Positions 13,345-25,154 of a stretch of 64,000 bases of DNA are shown here, one piece after another. Each line of letters starts with the position of its first letter. Within the stretch, counting starts at the first letter, position 1. The stretch comes from Diphasiastrum complanatum (Eukaryota > Streptophyta > Lycopodiopsida > Lycopodiales > Lycopodiaceae), in the NCBI GenBank assembly GCA_029204225.1, contig CM055113.1, forward strand, positions 27,536,592 to 27,600,591. Direction: 5' to 3'. Made by a program: the position numbers and the translations under genes. The notes beneath the pieces are model-generated. The model worked only from the letters and a program-made list of their open reading frames with translations. It had not been told where the DNA came from and did not search any database.

Positions 13345-13830
13345 AAAGCTATTGTACATAATGATGCTATTGCAACCAACGTATGTAATACCATTGATGA
13401 TATTGTCTTAATTGCTGCTAGAGCAACCAAAAACATACGTAAGACTGTTGATGAGCGAAAGGAAAATGAAGGCAAATGCTAGGTTTCCAATATTCATCCA
13501 ATAAATGACATATTGATGGTAGAGCAGAAACGCATATCCGTAAAACTATTGAAGAGAGAGAGAAAATGAAGCCAAATGCTAGGTTTCTAAATATTCATCC
13601 TAGAAACATGACATAATGGCGTTAGAGCAACCAAAAATATATGACAAATTACTGATGAGAAAAAGAAAATGAAGCCAAATGCTAGGTTTCCAAATATTCA
13701 TCCCAGAAACATGACATAATGATGCTAGAGCAACCAAAAATACATGACAAACTACTAATGAGAGACAGAAAATGAAGCCAAATGCTACTAGGTTCACAAA
13801 TATCCATCCGACGACATGATTTTAAGTCAA
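13345..13830. repeat. Tandem array, unit about 100-103 bp, about 4.5 copies
   Basis: The word gaaaatgaa(g)gcaaatgctaggtt recurs at about 13462, 13562, 13665 and 13768. It is followed each time by '...aatattcatcc...gacataatg...tagagcaacc(aaaaa)' and a '...actgatgag' linker. A partial copy lies upstream (tagagcaaccaaaaacata at about 13420). The whole unit repeats, not a short word with unique spacers. It has no coding capacity. Confidence 0.8.
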
Positions 13831-13839
13831 TATCCCAGA

Positions 13840-14640
13840 CGGACAAGCTTACAACTGAGATTCAGGTCAGCTCCGCTAGCATTAGGAATGATGGCTTTTT
13901 CTTCATAAGCGAAAGGGGTTCAGCTGAGTTGATGCGCTTGCTGGGGTTAGGGTTCATATCTTCATGGATTTCTGACCATACACTAAACGGAAACGAGTGA
14001 CGATTTCATGTAGTTCTAGGCATGAAGATGCAGAACAGGCGCCATAGGGAGCGAGCGCCTTGAGCCTCTTCCATAGCCAGATCGCCAGTGCTCCTCCTCC
14101 TCATGCTGCGTCGTCTCTGAGCTCTGACGATCGTCACGAGCTCGTCGATGCCAAAAGGAAGAAAGAAAATAAAACGAAGCGGCAGCGAGATACGAGCATA
14201 AAAGCCCGACAGCAGTAATGGGCATGTGCAGACGTCACCCCACACCGTCAGATGCGGCGTCATGCCACGTTGCGCTGATCCAACCGTCAACTCCCGCAAC
14301 GGTTTCAGATCTAACTGCTTCTGCAACGTGTCGAGCATCCAACGGATGGAAGCCAAAAAGTTGTGTTGTCGTCAACGGAAACTGAGAGGAAATAGGAAGG
14401 CTTTAAGTGTGCCCTTATGTAATGGCCCATGGGCCATAGCATTAAGGGCATGTGGGGCCCGTGCTGCAGAGCTAGAGCCTCAGGGCTCCTCGTGGCTTAC
14501 CAGCATTGGATCAGATTACGCCCAGCACAGTCCACTGTTCGCCCCATGTCCAAAGATTTTAGGCTCTCGCAGATCATCCATCGCTTACTAGCACGATCAG
14601 ATTATTTTCTCACAGTAGTCAGTGGTGTGGGCGTTACCCA
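13840..14640 (-). other. GC-rich block, possible minus-strand promoter or first exon
   Basis: This is the only long GC-rich single-copy-looking stretch in the first 35 kb. On the minus strand it holds an Arg/Glu-rich short frame (about 14006-14356) and a good 5' splice site (CTCAGTT|GTAAGCTT, near 13852). Those fit a 5' UTR exon of a minus-strand transcript, possibly MED19 itself, with a first intron of about 9 kb. No MED19 N-terminus was found here, so the link is only inferred. Confidence 0.25.
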
Positions 14641-15700
14641 GCCTCCTTGCCAGTAATCTACTTCACCCAAGGCTAGGCAAAAAGGGCCCATAATGTCCTA
14701 GCTCTCGTAATTTGCCCATTATAAAGTATCAATAATTTATTTTTCTAGTACTTTTGAGTTGGATAGTCAATTACAAACATGAGGCTCATGAGGTCAGCTT
14801 TAAGTATTATGTGTCACACAATGCCCCACAAACAAAACCTTAGACCAAGTAAGAGGTCTATAGCCCAAGTGCTTTTCTCTACGAAGAGGCTTCAATTTTG
14901 CAAGGTACAATGTCCTTAAAATGCCTCTAAGACCTTTGAGTTTCAAATAAAGGCAATTCAATTTACTAGATGTCACATCAAGACCACTTCTAATGTATGT
15001 ACTTCATCGAGGCCACTTTTAAAATTGGGCCATGCAAGATAGAATGTTGAATTAGAATGTCAAAGTTCATGGAAAGTTAATAGCTTTAAGGGCTCATGGT
15101 AAATTGGTTTTGAAGCATATCAAACTTCAAGCACATTTCATTGGAAATGCAAAATATCTACTAGCATATCAAGTGGGGTGATAATCTTCATCCTGAAAAG
15201 TGTGTATGTCTTCCAATTTCAAGCTTGCTTGCATGGAGGCACCACCAATAGAAATGCTCTTCAAAAGATTTTATCTACTTATGTGTATACACCCTAAATC
15301 AGCAAGGGCTTTCTGGAACAGCCTAAGAACACATGAATCCCCTTTCAACATCATTTAGACACATTGCAAGCTAGTTGTTTCCCATTCAAGTCCACTAGAT
15401 GGCAAAATTACATTTGGACATGTCAAAATATCTAGTCCACTTTGTTTGCATATGTATGGGGGGGGTGATGCTTTGTATATATTTATGGCAAGCAAATGTT
15501 TATACATATGCAAACTTGTATAAGGATCTAGGATATGACATTATTAAAATCATTCTTATATATTCGAAACCGACTCCAATTCTAGCCTTGATTAGATTCC
15601 TGCACATTTTTAATCACTGATCCAGGGTCAGATGCAGCCTCCTTTGGTTCCATGTCTACTCATCTGATACCTGCAGGAATCACATAAGAGAACCAGTAGA
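14641..15700. other. No gene recognised
   Basis: AT-rich sequence with a run of g at about 15461 and no supported feature. Its end merges into the presumed LTR of the copia element that follows. Confidence 0.45.
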
Positions 15701-15779
15701 ACTACTACATCATGCTTCCGGCTGATCTTCATCCATGGATTAAAGAATAAAGGGTAACCAATCCTATTTTGTTTCACAT

Positions 15780-18740
15780 TCGAATGTCAAGTTCAAGAAT
15801 CTGAAGAACATTGAAGACCTGGACATCTTCAACAACTTCAACAAATCGGTCTTTTCTATCAGTCTGCAGAAATACACTGTCTTCGCAACAGTCTGCAAAA
15901 ATGAACTGATTGTCGCAACAGTTCGCATTTTCCCAAAATTCGAAAAATGTGAAAGTTCATCTCCTTCGGGTTTTTCGAAAAATGCGAAGTGTGTCTACTT
16001 CGACGAGCAATGTCTCCAACTACTTCTGAAAATATGTGAAAAATCCGAAGTATGTGACAAACTTATCCACGTCAATTGTTTCGAGTCACCTGACTCATGT
16101 ACATCCTGTATAGATGTTGTTGTACTTTAAATATCTCTCAAGTACAATGAAGTACTTAGTTAAAGTTAAACTAGTCTTGCAATTGTAGATTAGTTAAACA
16201 TTTCCTGTAATTACAAAGATGCTCATTATAAATACATCTCCAACTCGCATCAATCCTTGATGCTCCATGATGCAAACTAATTCATCATAGCGGAAGATAT
16301 TCAACATCCAAGTTATGCCTCCATTCTTGCTGTAACAATCAGTGTTGTTCAAGATTTCTGTGTAATATACAAGCAACACGTTCTTTCTATTTGTGTCTGA
16401 TGTAGATATCTGTGTTGTGATTTGATTACACTTTCCTACTGCTAGTTCATGCTCATTCACTCACTCTGATCAAATCACGGACGTCTACGACTCCTTAGAA
16501 TCTGATCAGACGATGGTTGTCTCTGACGCCTGAGGAACCAGCATTATCATACTACACTATCACTTAAAATTCTGCACTGAACTTCATATTGAAACTAATT
16601 TACAGTAATTCCACACCTTATCTAATCGCTTCGGTGGATTGTACTCGTGTTTTTCTAAGTATGAATTATTTCATGATCATGTTGGTGAGAACGCATGTGC
16701 TGTTTCTACATATACAATCTTTTAGACTGTTATTGCTTGTAACAGCCCATAACGAGAGAGTTGTTCCGCAATCTATTTTCTTTTCTCTTCCTCTGTTCGC
16801 GTCCTCTCACCCCCTACTTCCATTCCAACAGCGTGGTATCAAAGCATCAACTCAATAAACCGAGAGATTTTTCTATTTGAATTACTATCAGTATGTCTCT
16901 TAATGGTAACTTTTCATCTTTTTCATCTAACGAAGTTAGGATCATTGATAAATTCAACGGATCTAACTTCTATATCTGGGAGTTAAAACTCCGGATGATG
17001 CTGATAAATAGAGATCTTTGGGATGTTGTAGATAGGTTTGACTCAAAACCAGATGATGCTGATCATCAATTAGCTAAGGCGTGGAAGATCAAGGATCAAA
17101 AGGCCCTAGCATCGATCATGCTAAATCTGGCTGACTCCAAATCCCATGTTACCACATGCAAGTCCTCTAAGGAAGCACTAGATTTGTTATCGAATATCTA
17201 TGAGACTCAAGATGTAACCAATGGGATCAAACAATACTCTTGAATGCATCGGATGTATATTCACCTCCTTTGTCAATCCTTAATGCTTTGCACCTAATTA
17301 GAAGGAACTTTTTTACACTAATAATGTCTGATTCTACAGCCATCACTTCTCACATCAATAGCTTAAATTTTTAATAGATCAATTATCAACAATAGGATGT
17401 GCTATTCAAGATGATGATGTTGTTATGACCTTGCTTTCTTCATAAACAAAGTTCTACGAGCACTTTGTCGTGATGATCTCCACTCAACCTGACCTGACTC
17501 TTCAAAAGGTCATCAATCACCTTCTTTAAGAAGAAATGCGGAGAAAGACTAATGATCTGTCTGTCAAAGACAAGTCCTTGGCTCTATACACCAAGAAGAA
17601 AGACAATTCCAAGGGCAAGAATCAAGTGCAGCAAAAGCCTCATACTCAATTTGAGAACAGTGAATCACGCAAGAAACACTTTTGCAGATATTGTAAGAGG
17701 GTGAATCACGACATCAAGGAGTGTTGTATTCGCATCTACAATGAGGCAAAGAAGCAACAATAGCAACAACCGAATTCTACTAATGCGGTGGAATATAAGG
17801 AGCACACCTCTGATGAAGACAAACCATCAGAACTGTTAATGGCTTACAACAATAGTAGTGAAGACTACGACAGTTGGTATCTGGACAATGACGCTACCCA
17901 ACACATGACTCCCCGAAGGGAATGGTATACCGAATATGAGGCTTATACCAGAGAACAATTCATCTACCTCAGAGACTTAATCACCATCCGCGTTGAATGC
18001 GAAGGAACAGTCAAGATTATGTTCAAAAATACTCTTTCTATTTCTATTTCGAATGTTCTTCATGTACCTCAACTATCTAAGAACATGGTATCAATTTCTA
18101 AGATAACTGATGAGGGCTATGCTGTTAATTTCTCTTCTAAACAATGTACGATCCTCGATGAAGATACTACTCTGAGTACCTGCAAACGAGTCAAAAATTT
18201 ATATGTACATGAAAATGTGAACGATCAGGCTTTACTCTGGCATGGTCGATCTGGACACGTTAATACACAACCTCCCTAATTGCATTGTAACAATTTAGTT
18301 AATAGATTGTATTTCTCTCTATCATTAGATAGGAAATCATTTTTCTGTGAATCTTGCATTTATGGCAAACATTCTAGAAGCAGAGTCCCCAGAATACATT
18401 CCATCAATACAAAACATGTATTAGATCTTGTACATAGTGATCTGTGTGGTATTTTAGGTGGTCAACAGTCATGTTCATAAAGTACAAATTAAAAGCCTTT
18501 GAATGCTTAAAGAAATTCAAGGCCATGGCTGAAACCCAAACATCTAGAAAAGTGAAAGCACTCCGAACTGATGGTGGTGGTGAATACATCTTCAATGAGA
18601 TGTCAGACTATCTGGTGAAGCATGGCATTTGAAGACAATTTACAACTTCCTATTCTCCTTAGCAGAATGGAGTTGTAGAATGACAAAAATGTTTGAACAC
18701 CACTAAATGTCAATGGATTGAGGTGATACTATCAACTCTT
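15780..18740 (+). mobile_element. Truncated Ty1/copia element
   Basis: A presumed 5' LTR ends ...ccattccaaca at 16830 and is followed by a primer-binding site TGGTATCAAAGC at 16834. Gag, zinc knuckle, protease and part of integrase follow in copia order. RT and RNase H are absent, since sequence identity stops near 18720. The LTR start is not defined; shared words with the LTR at 21.3-22.1 kb (ctgca.aaatgaactg) suggest it begins before about 15850. No 3' LTR was seen. Confidence 0.7.
16893..18720 (+). pseudogene. Copia gag-protease-integrase remnant
   Basis: The start ATG at 16893 opens a copia Gag (IIDKFNGSNFYIWELKLRMM, the UBN2/gag family N-terminus). A stop at about 17241 and frameshifted sequence follow. 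A CX2CX4HX4C zinc knuckle (CRYCKRVNHDIKEC) lies at about 17686. The protease segment near 17869 reads WYLDNDATQHMT; the usual D-S/T-G active site is changed to D-N-D, so it is probably inactive. The pre-integrase word LLWHGRSGH and the integrase zinc-finger part CESCIYGKHSR follow. An integrase core fragment LRTDGGGEY lies at about 18575. At least five stops or frameshifts are present. Confidence 0.85.
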
Positions 18741-19225
18741 ACCAAAAAGAGAAAACTTATACAATCAGTTTAATTGATTTCAATTATTCACCCTACCCTT
18801 GTTATCATGTTTTTTTTTGTTATGATTGTGCATGTACTTAATGATTACCAAGGAGCTCTACAAAATCATCATAGAATTGCCATAATTAATTGTGATCTCA
18901 TCTCATAAGATCATGATTTTGTGATCCATAATGCCTAATAAACAATATTATTCGATGTCACTTATGATAAACTTTTCATCAAAGGCCAAAATAGGGTTAT
19001 AGTAGCATAACAACGAATGTGTTCCATCAATTTTTATAATCATACACAGGCATTGATCTATGTAGACAAGGGCATAGACTAGAGAAATTGATTTTTTTAC
19101 TCCAAAAGTACAATAGAAAAATTCTCAAAAAAATTCCAAAGGAGCTGATTTTACGTTTAGATCAATATTAGAAGCTTAATCAAATGGCATTAAAGGCACA
19201 GAGAAATAAATTCGTGTCTCAGCAG
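18741..19225. other. No gene recognised
   Basis: AT-rich stretch between two copia pieces. No motif could be read on either strand. Confidence 0.4.
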
Positions 19226-19230
19226 AATAT

Positions 19231-19480
19231 TAAAAAGATGATATGTGTTATATTTGCAATAAGTTTGGACATGCGATAAAATTTTGTTTGGAGCAAAAGA
19301 AATCCATAGCTCAAGTCATTGAGATCCCAAGAAGCGCATGTACAAAACAAAAAATTGATCTATTGAATTGTAAGTGTGATTGTCCCTTTATTAGCACTTA
19401 TTTTTTGCCTAATGATTTATTTCGTTTGAAATGCATAGTAAAAAATCAAGAAGTTAGTACTGTAATGAATAGGGGGTGAA
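19231..19480 (+). pseudogene. Copia-type Gag zinc-knuckle fragment
   Basis: A frame at about 19240 reads CYICNKFGHAIKFC, a CX2CX4HX4C retroviral-type zinc knuckle, followed by a Cys-containing stretch. There is no upstream Gag core in frame (stops at about 19170 and 19220) and no protease downstream. This is best read as an isolated remnant of a retroelement Gag. Confidence 0.6.
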
Positions 19481-19489
19481 TTCATAATA

Positions 19490-20285
19490 TTCTATTTGAA
19501 AATTGAAGCCAACAACGATAGATATAAAGTATGTCCAACTTCAGGAGCCTTGTTGGAGACTTGAGACGTTAGACTATCAAATCTCGCAATATAGATACAA
19601 GATTATAGATAAATAGTTAATTTTCATGTTTTGTCATGTATTGTTAGTACATCAGTGCTTATAAATATATTATAATATCCAGTGTGAGCTTTGTTAGGCC
19701 CAAAAAGAGCTATTAGCCTTAAGAATAAGGCGGTTCCCTTTTTAGGCCCTTCAAAGTATTCAAATAAGGATAATAGACCAACAAGGGCCCAAATACATAT
19801 AAGAAGACTTAACAAGGGCTAACTATTTTTAAGAGAGTTACGTTTAGTTAAGTTAGAGGACTTGTCTATAAGTAGGCAAGAGACATGACTTTTGAAATCT
19901 TTTGGCTCATTTGCAATTGAGAGAACTAGGAGCTCCATCTCCTCTTTGTGAATGTGAGCCTTGGGATCTTGATCTTGCTAGGTCTCATGTGCCCCATCAC
20001 ATGAATCCATGTACTCCTGACTCTCCATTATGGAATCCATCTCTTTTAAAACTTCATTTTGATATGAGCATGCTCTTTGAGACTCCTTCGGCGTTCCATC
20101 GAGCTCGACTTCTTTCTTGTGCGAGTCCAGGTGCGGGGGACTTGGCTATTAGCTTGGCATGTTATTCCTTTCTTTCGATTGTCTTTGGCCATCTTCACCA
20201 CTACTCTTCGTCTTCGCTTGGGGCTACTTCATCCTTCGGTCTTGAGTATCTCCAGGCGTGTTTGTGGTCACCCTATTGATGCTCT
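19490..20285. other. Unassigned, probably LTR or leader sequence
   Basis: An open plus-strand frame (19902-20279) has no recognisable domain, and its composition changes abruptly from the AT-rich flank. It lies beside a repeat containing a primer-binding site, so retroelement leader or LTR sequence is more likely than a gene. Confidence 0.3.
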
Positions 20286-20434
20286 TGTCATAAAATGAGA
20301 GGGTATCAGAAAGATCCAACTAATATCGGATTAGTAGAGATATGTGATAACAGAAGCTTTGATACCAAGTTGGAAATCAGTGGGATAGCACCGGAAGTGG
20401 AGAATGCAAATGGTGTGGATTAGAAGTGCAACAG
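20286..20434 (-). repeat. 149-bp dispersed direct repeat with primer-binding site, copy 1
   Basis: It matches 25006-25154 over its whole length (tgtcataaaatgagagg...tatcagaaaga.cc...ctaatatc.gattagtagaga ... tggtgtggat). On the minus strand it contains TTGGTATCAAAGC, a retroelement primer-binding site. It is therefore the LTR-leader junction of a minus-strand copia family. Confidence 0.7.
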
Positions 20435-20449
20435 ATTTTTCCGACCCTG

Positions 20450-20970
20450 GGTCGCAAATTTCTGGAGCTTTGCCCTTGTGGTCAAAAAATTGGTTTTCCA
20501 CAAAAATGACATCTCTTCGTGAATGTTTTCTGAGTGTCCTGATTGTAGAGCTTGTATGCCTTGTGATCTGGGGAGTAGCCAATGAAAATTGATTTTATGC
20601 TTGTGTCGTCTAGTTTCTTTCTTAGATCAGCAGAGATCTGAGCATAGGCTATGCATCCAAACACTCAAATATGTTTGAGTGATGGTTTTGATCTTGTCCA
20701 CACATAAATAAATGTTAGAAAATAGAGGTCTCCCCCTATAAAAGCAGTCAGCATTGGGCCTCAAATGTCACTATGTACAAGATCTAGCAAATCTCTAGAA
20801 GAATGAACTGAATCGGAAATAAATGGACTTCTAGAATGCTTGTTGATAATACAACTTTCACAAGGAGATTCTGATTTGCTACTAGAAGGAAGATCTTGCA
20901 CTAAATTCTGATTTGACATTTGTTGAATACTATTGAAGTTTAAATCGCCTAATCTAAAATGCCACAACAT
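20450..20970 (-). pseudogene. Copia integrase remnant
   Basis: The minus-strand frames contain the pre-integrase/integrase zinc-finger words MLWHFRLGDLN and CESCIINKHSR (20970-20761). Farther on is the integrase C-terminal region word FGCIAYAQI...KSIFIGYSPDHKAYKLYN (20664-20482). The catalytic core between them is missing. RT and RNase H lie upstream on the same strand at 22.1-23.7 kb, an order no intact copia element has, so two different copies are joined here. Confidence 0.75.
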
Positions 20971-21249
20971 ATCAGTTGATTCAGAAGTAGAAGTGTGAAG
21001 AGCTTGACTATTTGTAGAATAACAGTGACTAAGCTTGTATAGATAGCCACATCTTCTACCGAAGGCTAAAACTTTCCTAGACTTGTTGGCTTGGATGTTG
21101 ATGCCAATTGATAAAATAAATTCCTATTAAAGAATCTAGGACTACTTGGAGAACGAATATTAAAGAGCTGCTTCTGATGAGAGTATCAGTGTAGGTGTCT
21201 TAGACAATCGTTCAGATAAATTGCGAAAACTATTAGGCGTCTAAGATAG

Positions 21250-22114
21250 CCATGCAATTCACTGATTCTGATATTCTGATATAAAATAATGTAATTATAA
21301 TTAGGCATCGAGGACAACCATACATTTCCTTGTCTGTGACATTACGGAAGAAGAGTGAGAGTTAATTAACATTCAACAAGAATGTAAGAAAATGGGACAA
21401 TAGCGAATCTATATATTAGTGTTGTAAAAACAACGATCAGACCACAAAACAATAGCGCTAATAAGCGCGTGATCCTACTAACAGAAACAAGACAATAGCT
21501 ATTACTCTGAATATTTATTCTCTCTCTATGATCACTAACTCTGAGGAGTCAGCTACTTAAAGACCAATTTTGGTCGTAGATCTCCTTATATCTCATGTAT
21601 CATCTGACGAATCAACCTTTTGAATCTCTATCTCTCTTCAATCGCTCATTTACTTATATAGCAACTGAAACATCTTGCATTATTCCATCTTGGCATTTAC
21701 AAGATCGCTTAACATCTGATTAACTGACTAATTAGAACAGTTATTATTGGAGCGTGAAGACGTAGACAATATATACTTGGAATCCTGTGTATTTATGTAG
21801 AGTGTCGTCTTTTTCGCATTTTATGCGAAGCAGTGTCACAGTTCTGGAAGTGTCTGAAATGGCCTAAAAACTGAGTTAGCACAAGTGTCGCAAGACACTT
21901 AGTTGCTCAGGATGGCCCAAAGGTGACAAGGGCGACAGTGTCGGGTTTTTTGCCAGTGAAAATTTTGAAGTAAAAATGCAGATTGTAACGACAATTAGTG
22001 CAAGAATGCGGACTGTTAAAAAACAGTTCATTTTCTGCAGCTACTTAGAGAGTGATTTACATGAAAAGGAAGGAGCGCATTTAGGATGAGTAGGAGTAAG
22101 ATTAAACTCCAACA
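21250..22114 (-). repeat. Copia 3' LTR (far end approximate)
   Basis: On the minus strand the RNase H frame stops at 22134. It is followed by a polypurine tract (aagcctaagggggag) and TGTTGGAGTTTAATC at 22114, a classic PPT-LTR junction. The distal boundary is not defined by a clear CA end; words shared with the presumed LTR at 15.8-16.8 kb support an LTR of several hundred bases. Confidence 0.6.
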
Positions 22115-22133
22115 CTCCCCCTTAGGCTTACTA

Positions 22134-23690
22134 CTATGAATCTGAAATATAATTGATCATATCTACTAAAGTAGAATGTTTATCTCTAGACAATGGCTTT
22201 GTCAAAATATCAGCCAACATACTGTCTGTATGACAGTAACTTAGCACAACATCTGGGTTCTGAATCTTCTCTCTAAGAAAATGAAATTGAACTTCTGTAT
22301 GTTTAGTTCTATTATGAGTTCGTGGGATCAGAGCTATGCAGCTCTAATTATCGCATTGGAATATGGTTGGACCGATTTGTGTGAATTGTAGATCCTGTAG
22401 TAGCCTTCTAGGCCAAATTATCTCCTTCATTGTTGATGTAGCTACAATGTATTTGGATTCTATTGAGGACAACGAGATGCATTTATGCTTTCTATTGTTC
22501 CATGAAATGGGTCCTCCAGCAAGGAAACAAATATATCCTGATGTGGATTTCCTAGTATCCACGTCTCCTACCCAGTCTAAATCTGAATAGGTGACTAAAG
22601 TGAGTGCAACCTCTAATTACCATTATAGCTCAAAGCATAGTGCTTCGTAGCTTGAATGTACTTCAGTACTCTTTGTAGAGCCTTCCAATGTCGTGGGCCT
22701 GGATTGGACATATACTGAAATAATGTGCTCACCGCATTCGCTAATTAGGTTGTGTGCAGATCATAAAATACATTATAGATCCTATGACAGATTCATAAGG
22801 ATACCTTCACATTTCTTGCTGATCTGCTTGAGTTCTGGTACACATGTCTATAGACAATTTGGATCCTGGATCCATGGGTGTGTCTATTGGTTTGCAGTCC
22901 TCCATGTCATATCTGTGAAGTACACTGGTTAGATAGGACTCTTGGCTTATAGTGATCGTTTTGCTTGCGCGATCTTTGCTGATCTCCATACCGAGAAGGT
23001 AATGAACTGGGCCTTAATCAGTCATCTCAAATTCTGATGAAAGCATAGATTTGATTTCATGTAATAACTGATTTGAATTGCTGATAATTAAAGAATCATC
23101 AACGTATAATGCTATTATAACATAGCTTGACCCTTTACGCTTGAAATATACATTAGAGTCTGCGGAGCAAGAAGTAAAATTATGCTACAACAAGAAGTGA
23201 TTGATTCTGTCATACCAGGCCCTTGGAGCTTGCTTAAGACCATATAATGTCTTATGCAATTTACATACCAAATGCTCTTTGCCTTGAAGGACATAACTTT
23301 CTGGTTGATAAATGAAAATGTCTTCTTGTATGTATTCGTGAAGGAATGTTGTCTGGATGTCCAGATCTTCTGCAGCAGCTATAGCCAGCAAGGTGTGAAT
23401 AGATTGATGCTTTACCACTGGACTGAAGGTGTCAGTGTAATCTATTCCATAAGCTTACTCAAATCCTTTAACCACTAATTGAGCTTTCCATTTGGATATT
23501 GATCCATCTAGCTCAAGCTTTAGCTTGAAGATCCACTTAGAGTCAATAGGTTTAATACCTACAAGAGGATTAACAAGACTCCCGGTTTTGTTCTTCATCG
23601 AGGAATGGTACTCAGCATCCATGGTAGCTTTCCATTTGTCTGCATTGGGCATTGGCAGTGCTTCTGCAATAGTGGCAGGGTCATAGTGGC
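22134..23690 (-). pseudogene. Copia reverse transcriptase-RNase H remnant
   Basis: In order on the minus strand: RT N-terminus (IDSKWIFKLKLELDGSISKWKA, 23.6 kb), then KLHKTLYGLKQAPRAWYDRI (23.2 kb), then connection domain (HRYDMEDCKPIDTPMDPG, 22.9 kb). RNase H follows (DTRKSTSGYICFLAG and SSIESKYIVATSTMKEIIW, 22.5 kb) with the terminal copia hallmark MLADILTKPLS before the stop at 22134. RT copies element RNA into DNA and RNase H removes the RNA strand. Multiple frameshifts, and a 301-bp tandem duplication in the RT start, show it is inactive. Confidence 0.85.
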
Positions 23691-23985
23691 AAGGTGTGAA
23701 TAGATTGATGCTTTACCACTGGACTGAAGGTGTTAGTGTAATCTATTCCATAAGCTTACTCAAATCCTTTAACCACTAATCAAGCTTTCCATTTGGATAT
23801 TGATCCATCTGGCTTAAGCTTTAGCTTGAAGATCCACTTAGAGTCAATAGGTTTAATACCTACAGGAGGATTAACAAGACTCCTGGTTTTGTTCTTCATC
23901 GAGGAATGGTACTCAGCATCCATGGTAGCTTTCCATTTGTCTGCATTGGGCATTGGCAGTGCTTCTGCAATAGTGGCAGGGTCAT
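23391..23985. repeat. 301-bp tandem duplication inside copia RT
   Basis: Copies begin at 23391 and 23692 (aggtgtgaatagattgatgc) and are nearly identical, differing at only a handful of positions. The duplication lies wholly inside the RT-coding remnant, so it arose after or without selection on the element. The high identity suggests it is recent. Confidence 0.9.
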
Positions 23986-23989
23986 CATG

Positions 23990-24675
23990 ACTGATGATGA
24001 ATGCTTGAGGGACAAAACGATCAGGTTGATGTCGCTGTCTTACAGAGCTTCGAACTGCAGGTGCTTGAGTGGATGTTTCTCCTGGGTAGATGACATGGTC
24101 AACTTCAATTTGTGGTTGAACAGTCGTGGGTCTGGGTCCATCGATGGTGAGTGGAGTTGTTGGGACAAACTCCTATATTTGAAGATCCGTAGGTCGATGC
24201 ATGTTGATGGAGAATGGAGCTACTTTGATAGATTCCTTCCGACATGGTATCAGAGCGATTTCACTACTTCTTTATCTGATTCCAACATGATATCAGAGCG
24301 AAAGCTCTAATACTTGATATTGTTCGCTGACTCAAAAAATATAGAATCTTTCAAGTCGATCCAATATCAAAAAATTATGTAAACTTTGATCCTGAATTTT
24401 TCGATCCCTTGAACAGAAATTCGAGTCTTCTGTTCTGGTTTTTCAGGATGCTCATTATTGAATGGATTTGAGGCTGAGCATCGAATTCCAACAAAGATGG
24501 CTCGAGATACTGTCTGCATCAAACATTCTCAAAGTGAAGAACTTCTTCCTCAAATGAAGTTTGGAAGTGCCATCCCTGATATCATAGAGGGTTGCTAGGA
24601 TGATGTCCCAAGCATCCTTAGCAGTTTGAGCAGATCGAATGTGGCTGATTTAAGAGTCTTTGATGTTTAGTGTGA
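23990..24675. other. LTR-end and primer-binding-site fragments
   Basis: Two plus-strand primer-binding-like words occur close together: atggtatcagagcg at about 24244 and ttccaacatgatatcagagcg at about 24281. A related LTR-like end (gcatcgaattccaaca, to 24497) recurs in variant form at 25967 (gcattgaaatccaaca). These look like debris of several nested copia insertions. No coding frame is supported. Confidence 0.45.
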
Positions 24676-24861
24676 TTAAGACAAATGTCTTGCCATCTCA
24701 ATGTCTCCATTTGATGATGTTGGTTGCATCGTGACTTCTGTGCCATCAACGATTTCCAACAGTTCTTTGGCAAGTAGAACTACTCTAATCTTGAACTTCC
24801 AGAGATGGTAGTTCTCTCCGTCACGTTTGTCAATCAGAGATGAACTAGAAGACAGATCCAT
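24676..24861 (-). pseudogene. Copia Gag N-terminal fragment
   Basis: The frame starts MDLSSSSSLIDKRDGENYHLWKF, the same Gag N-terminal layout (DG.NY..WK) as the copies at 16893 and 46660, and stops after about 61 codons. It lies 145 bp inside the leader repeat at 25006-25154, as expected for the start of a minus-strand copia element. Confidence 0.75.
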
Positions 24862-25005
24862 TCTGGTATAGTAGCAAGATCGTTGGTAGAAACAATGATA
24901 TCATAATAATGTTGGCTGGCACTTGTTGAAACATTGTCTTGGTAGAAACAAAACTGATAACCCGCAATATAAATGCAGATTACTGAACCACCCGCTCCGA
25001 TACAA

Positions 25006-25154
25006 TGTCATAAAATGAGAGGTTATCAGAAAGACCCGACTAATATCAGATTAGTAGAGATTTGTGATAACAGAAGCTCTGACACCAAGTCCAAAATCAG
25101 TGGGATGGCAAGAGAAGTGGAAACCACGGATGGTGTGGATCGGAAGCGCATCAG
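25006..25154 (-). repeat. 149-bp dispersed direct repeat with primer-binding site, copy 2
   Basis: Second copy of the repeat at 20286. The primer-binding word is mutated here (TTGGTGTCAGAGC on the minus strand). It is followed in the same orientation by the Gag start at 24861, which confirms that the repeat is an LTR-leader junction. Confidence 0.7.

Noticed and set aside
13345-13830. CRISPR-like spacing of a repeated word
   Set aside because: The whole 100-103-bp unit is repeated including the 'spacers', and the context is a plant nuclear genome.
24244-24300. Two primer-binding-like words as evidence for two further complete elements
   Set aside because: No Gag frame or paired LTR follows on the plus strand, so they are treated as debris.
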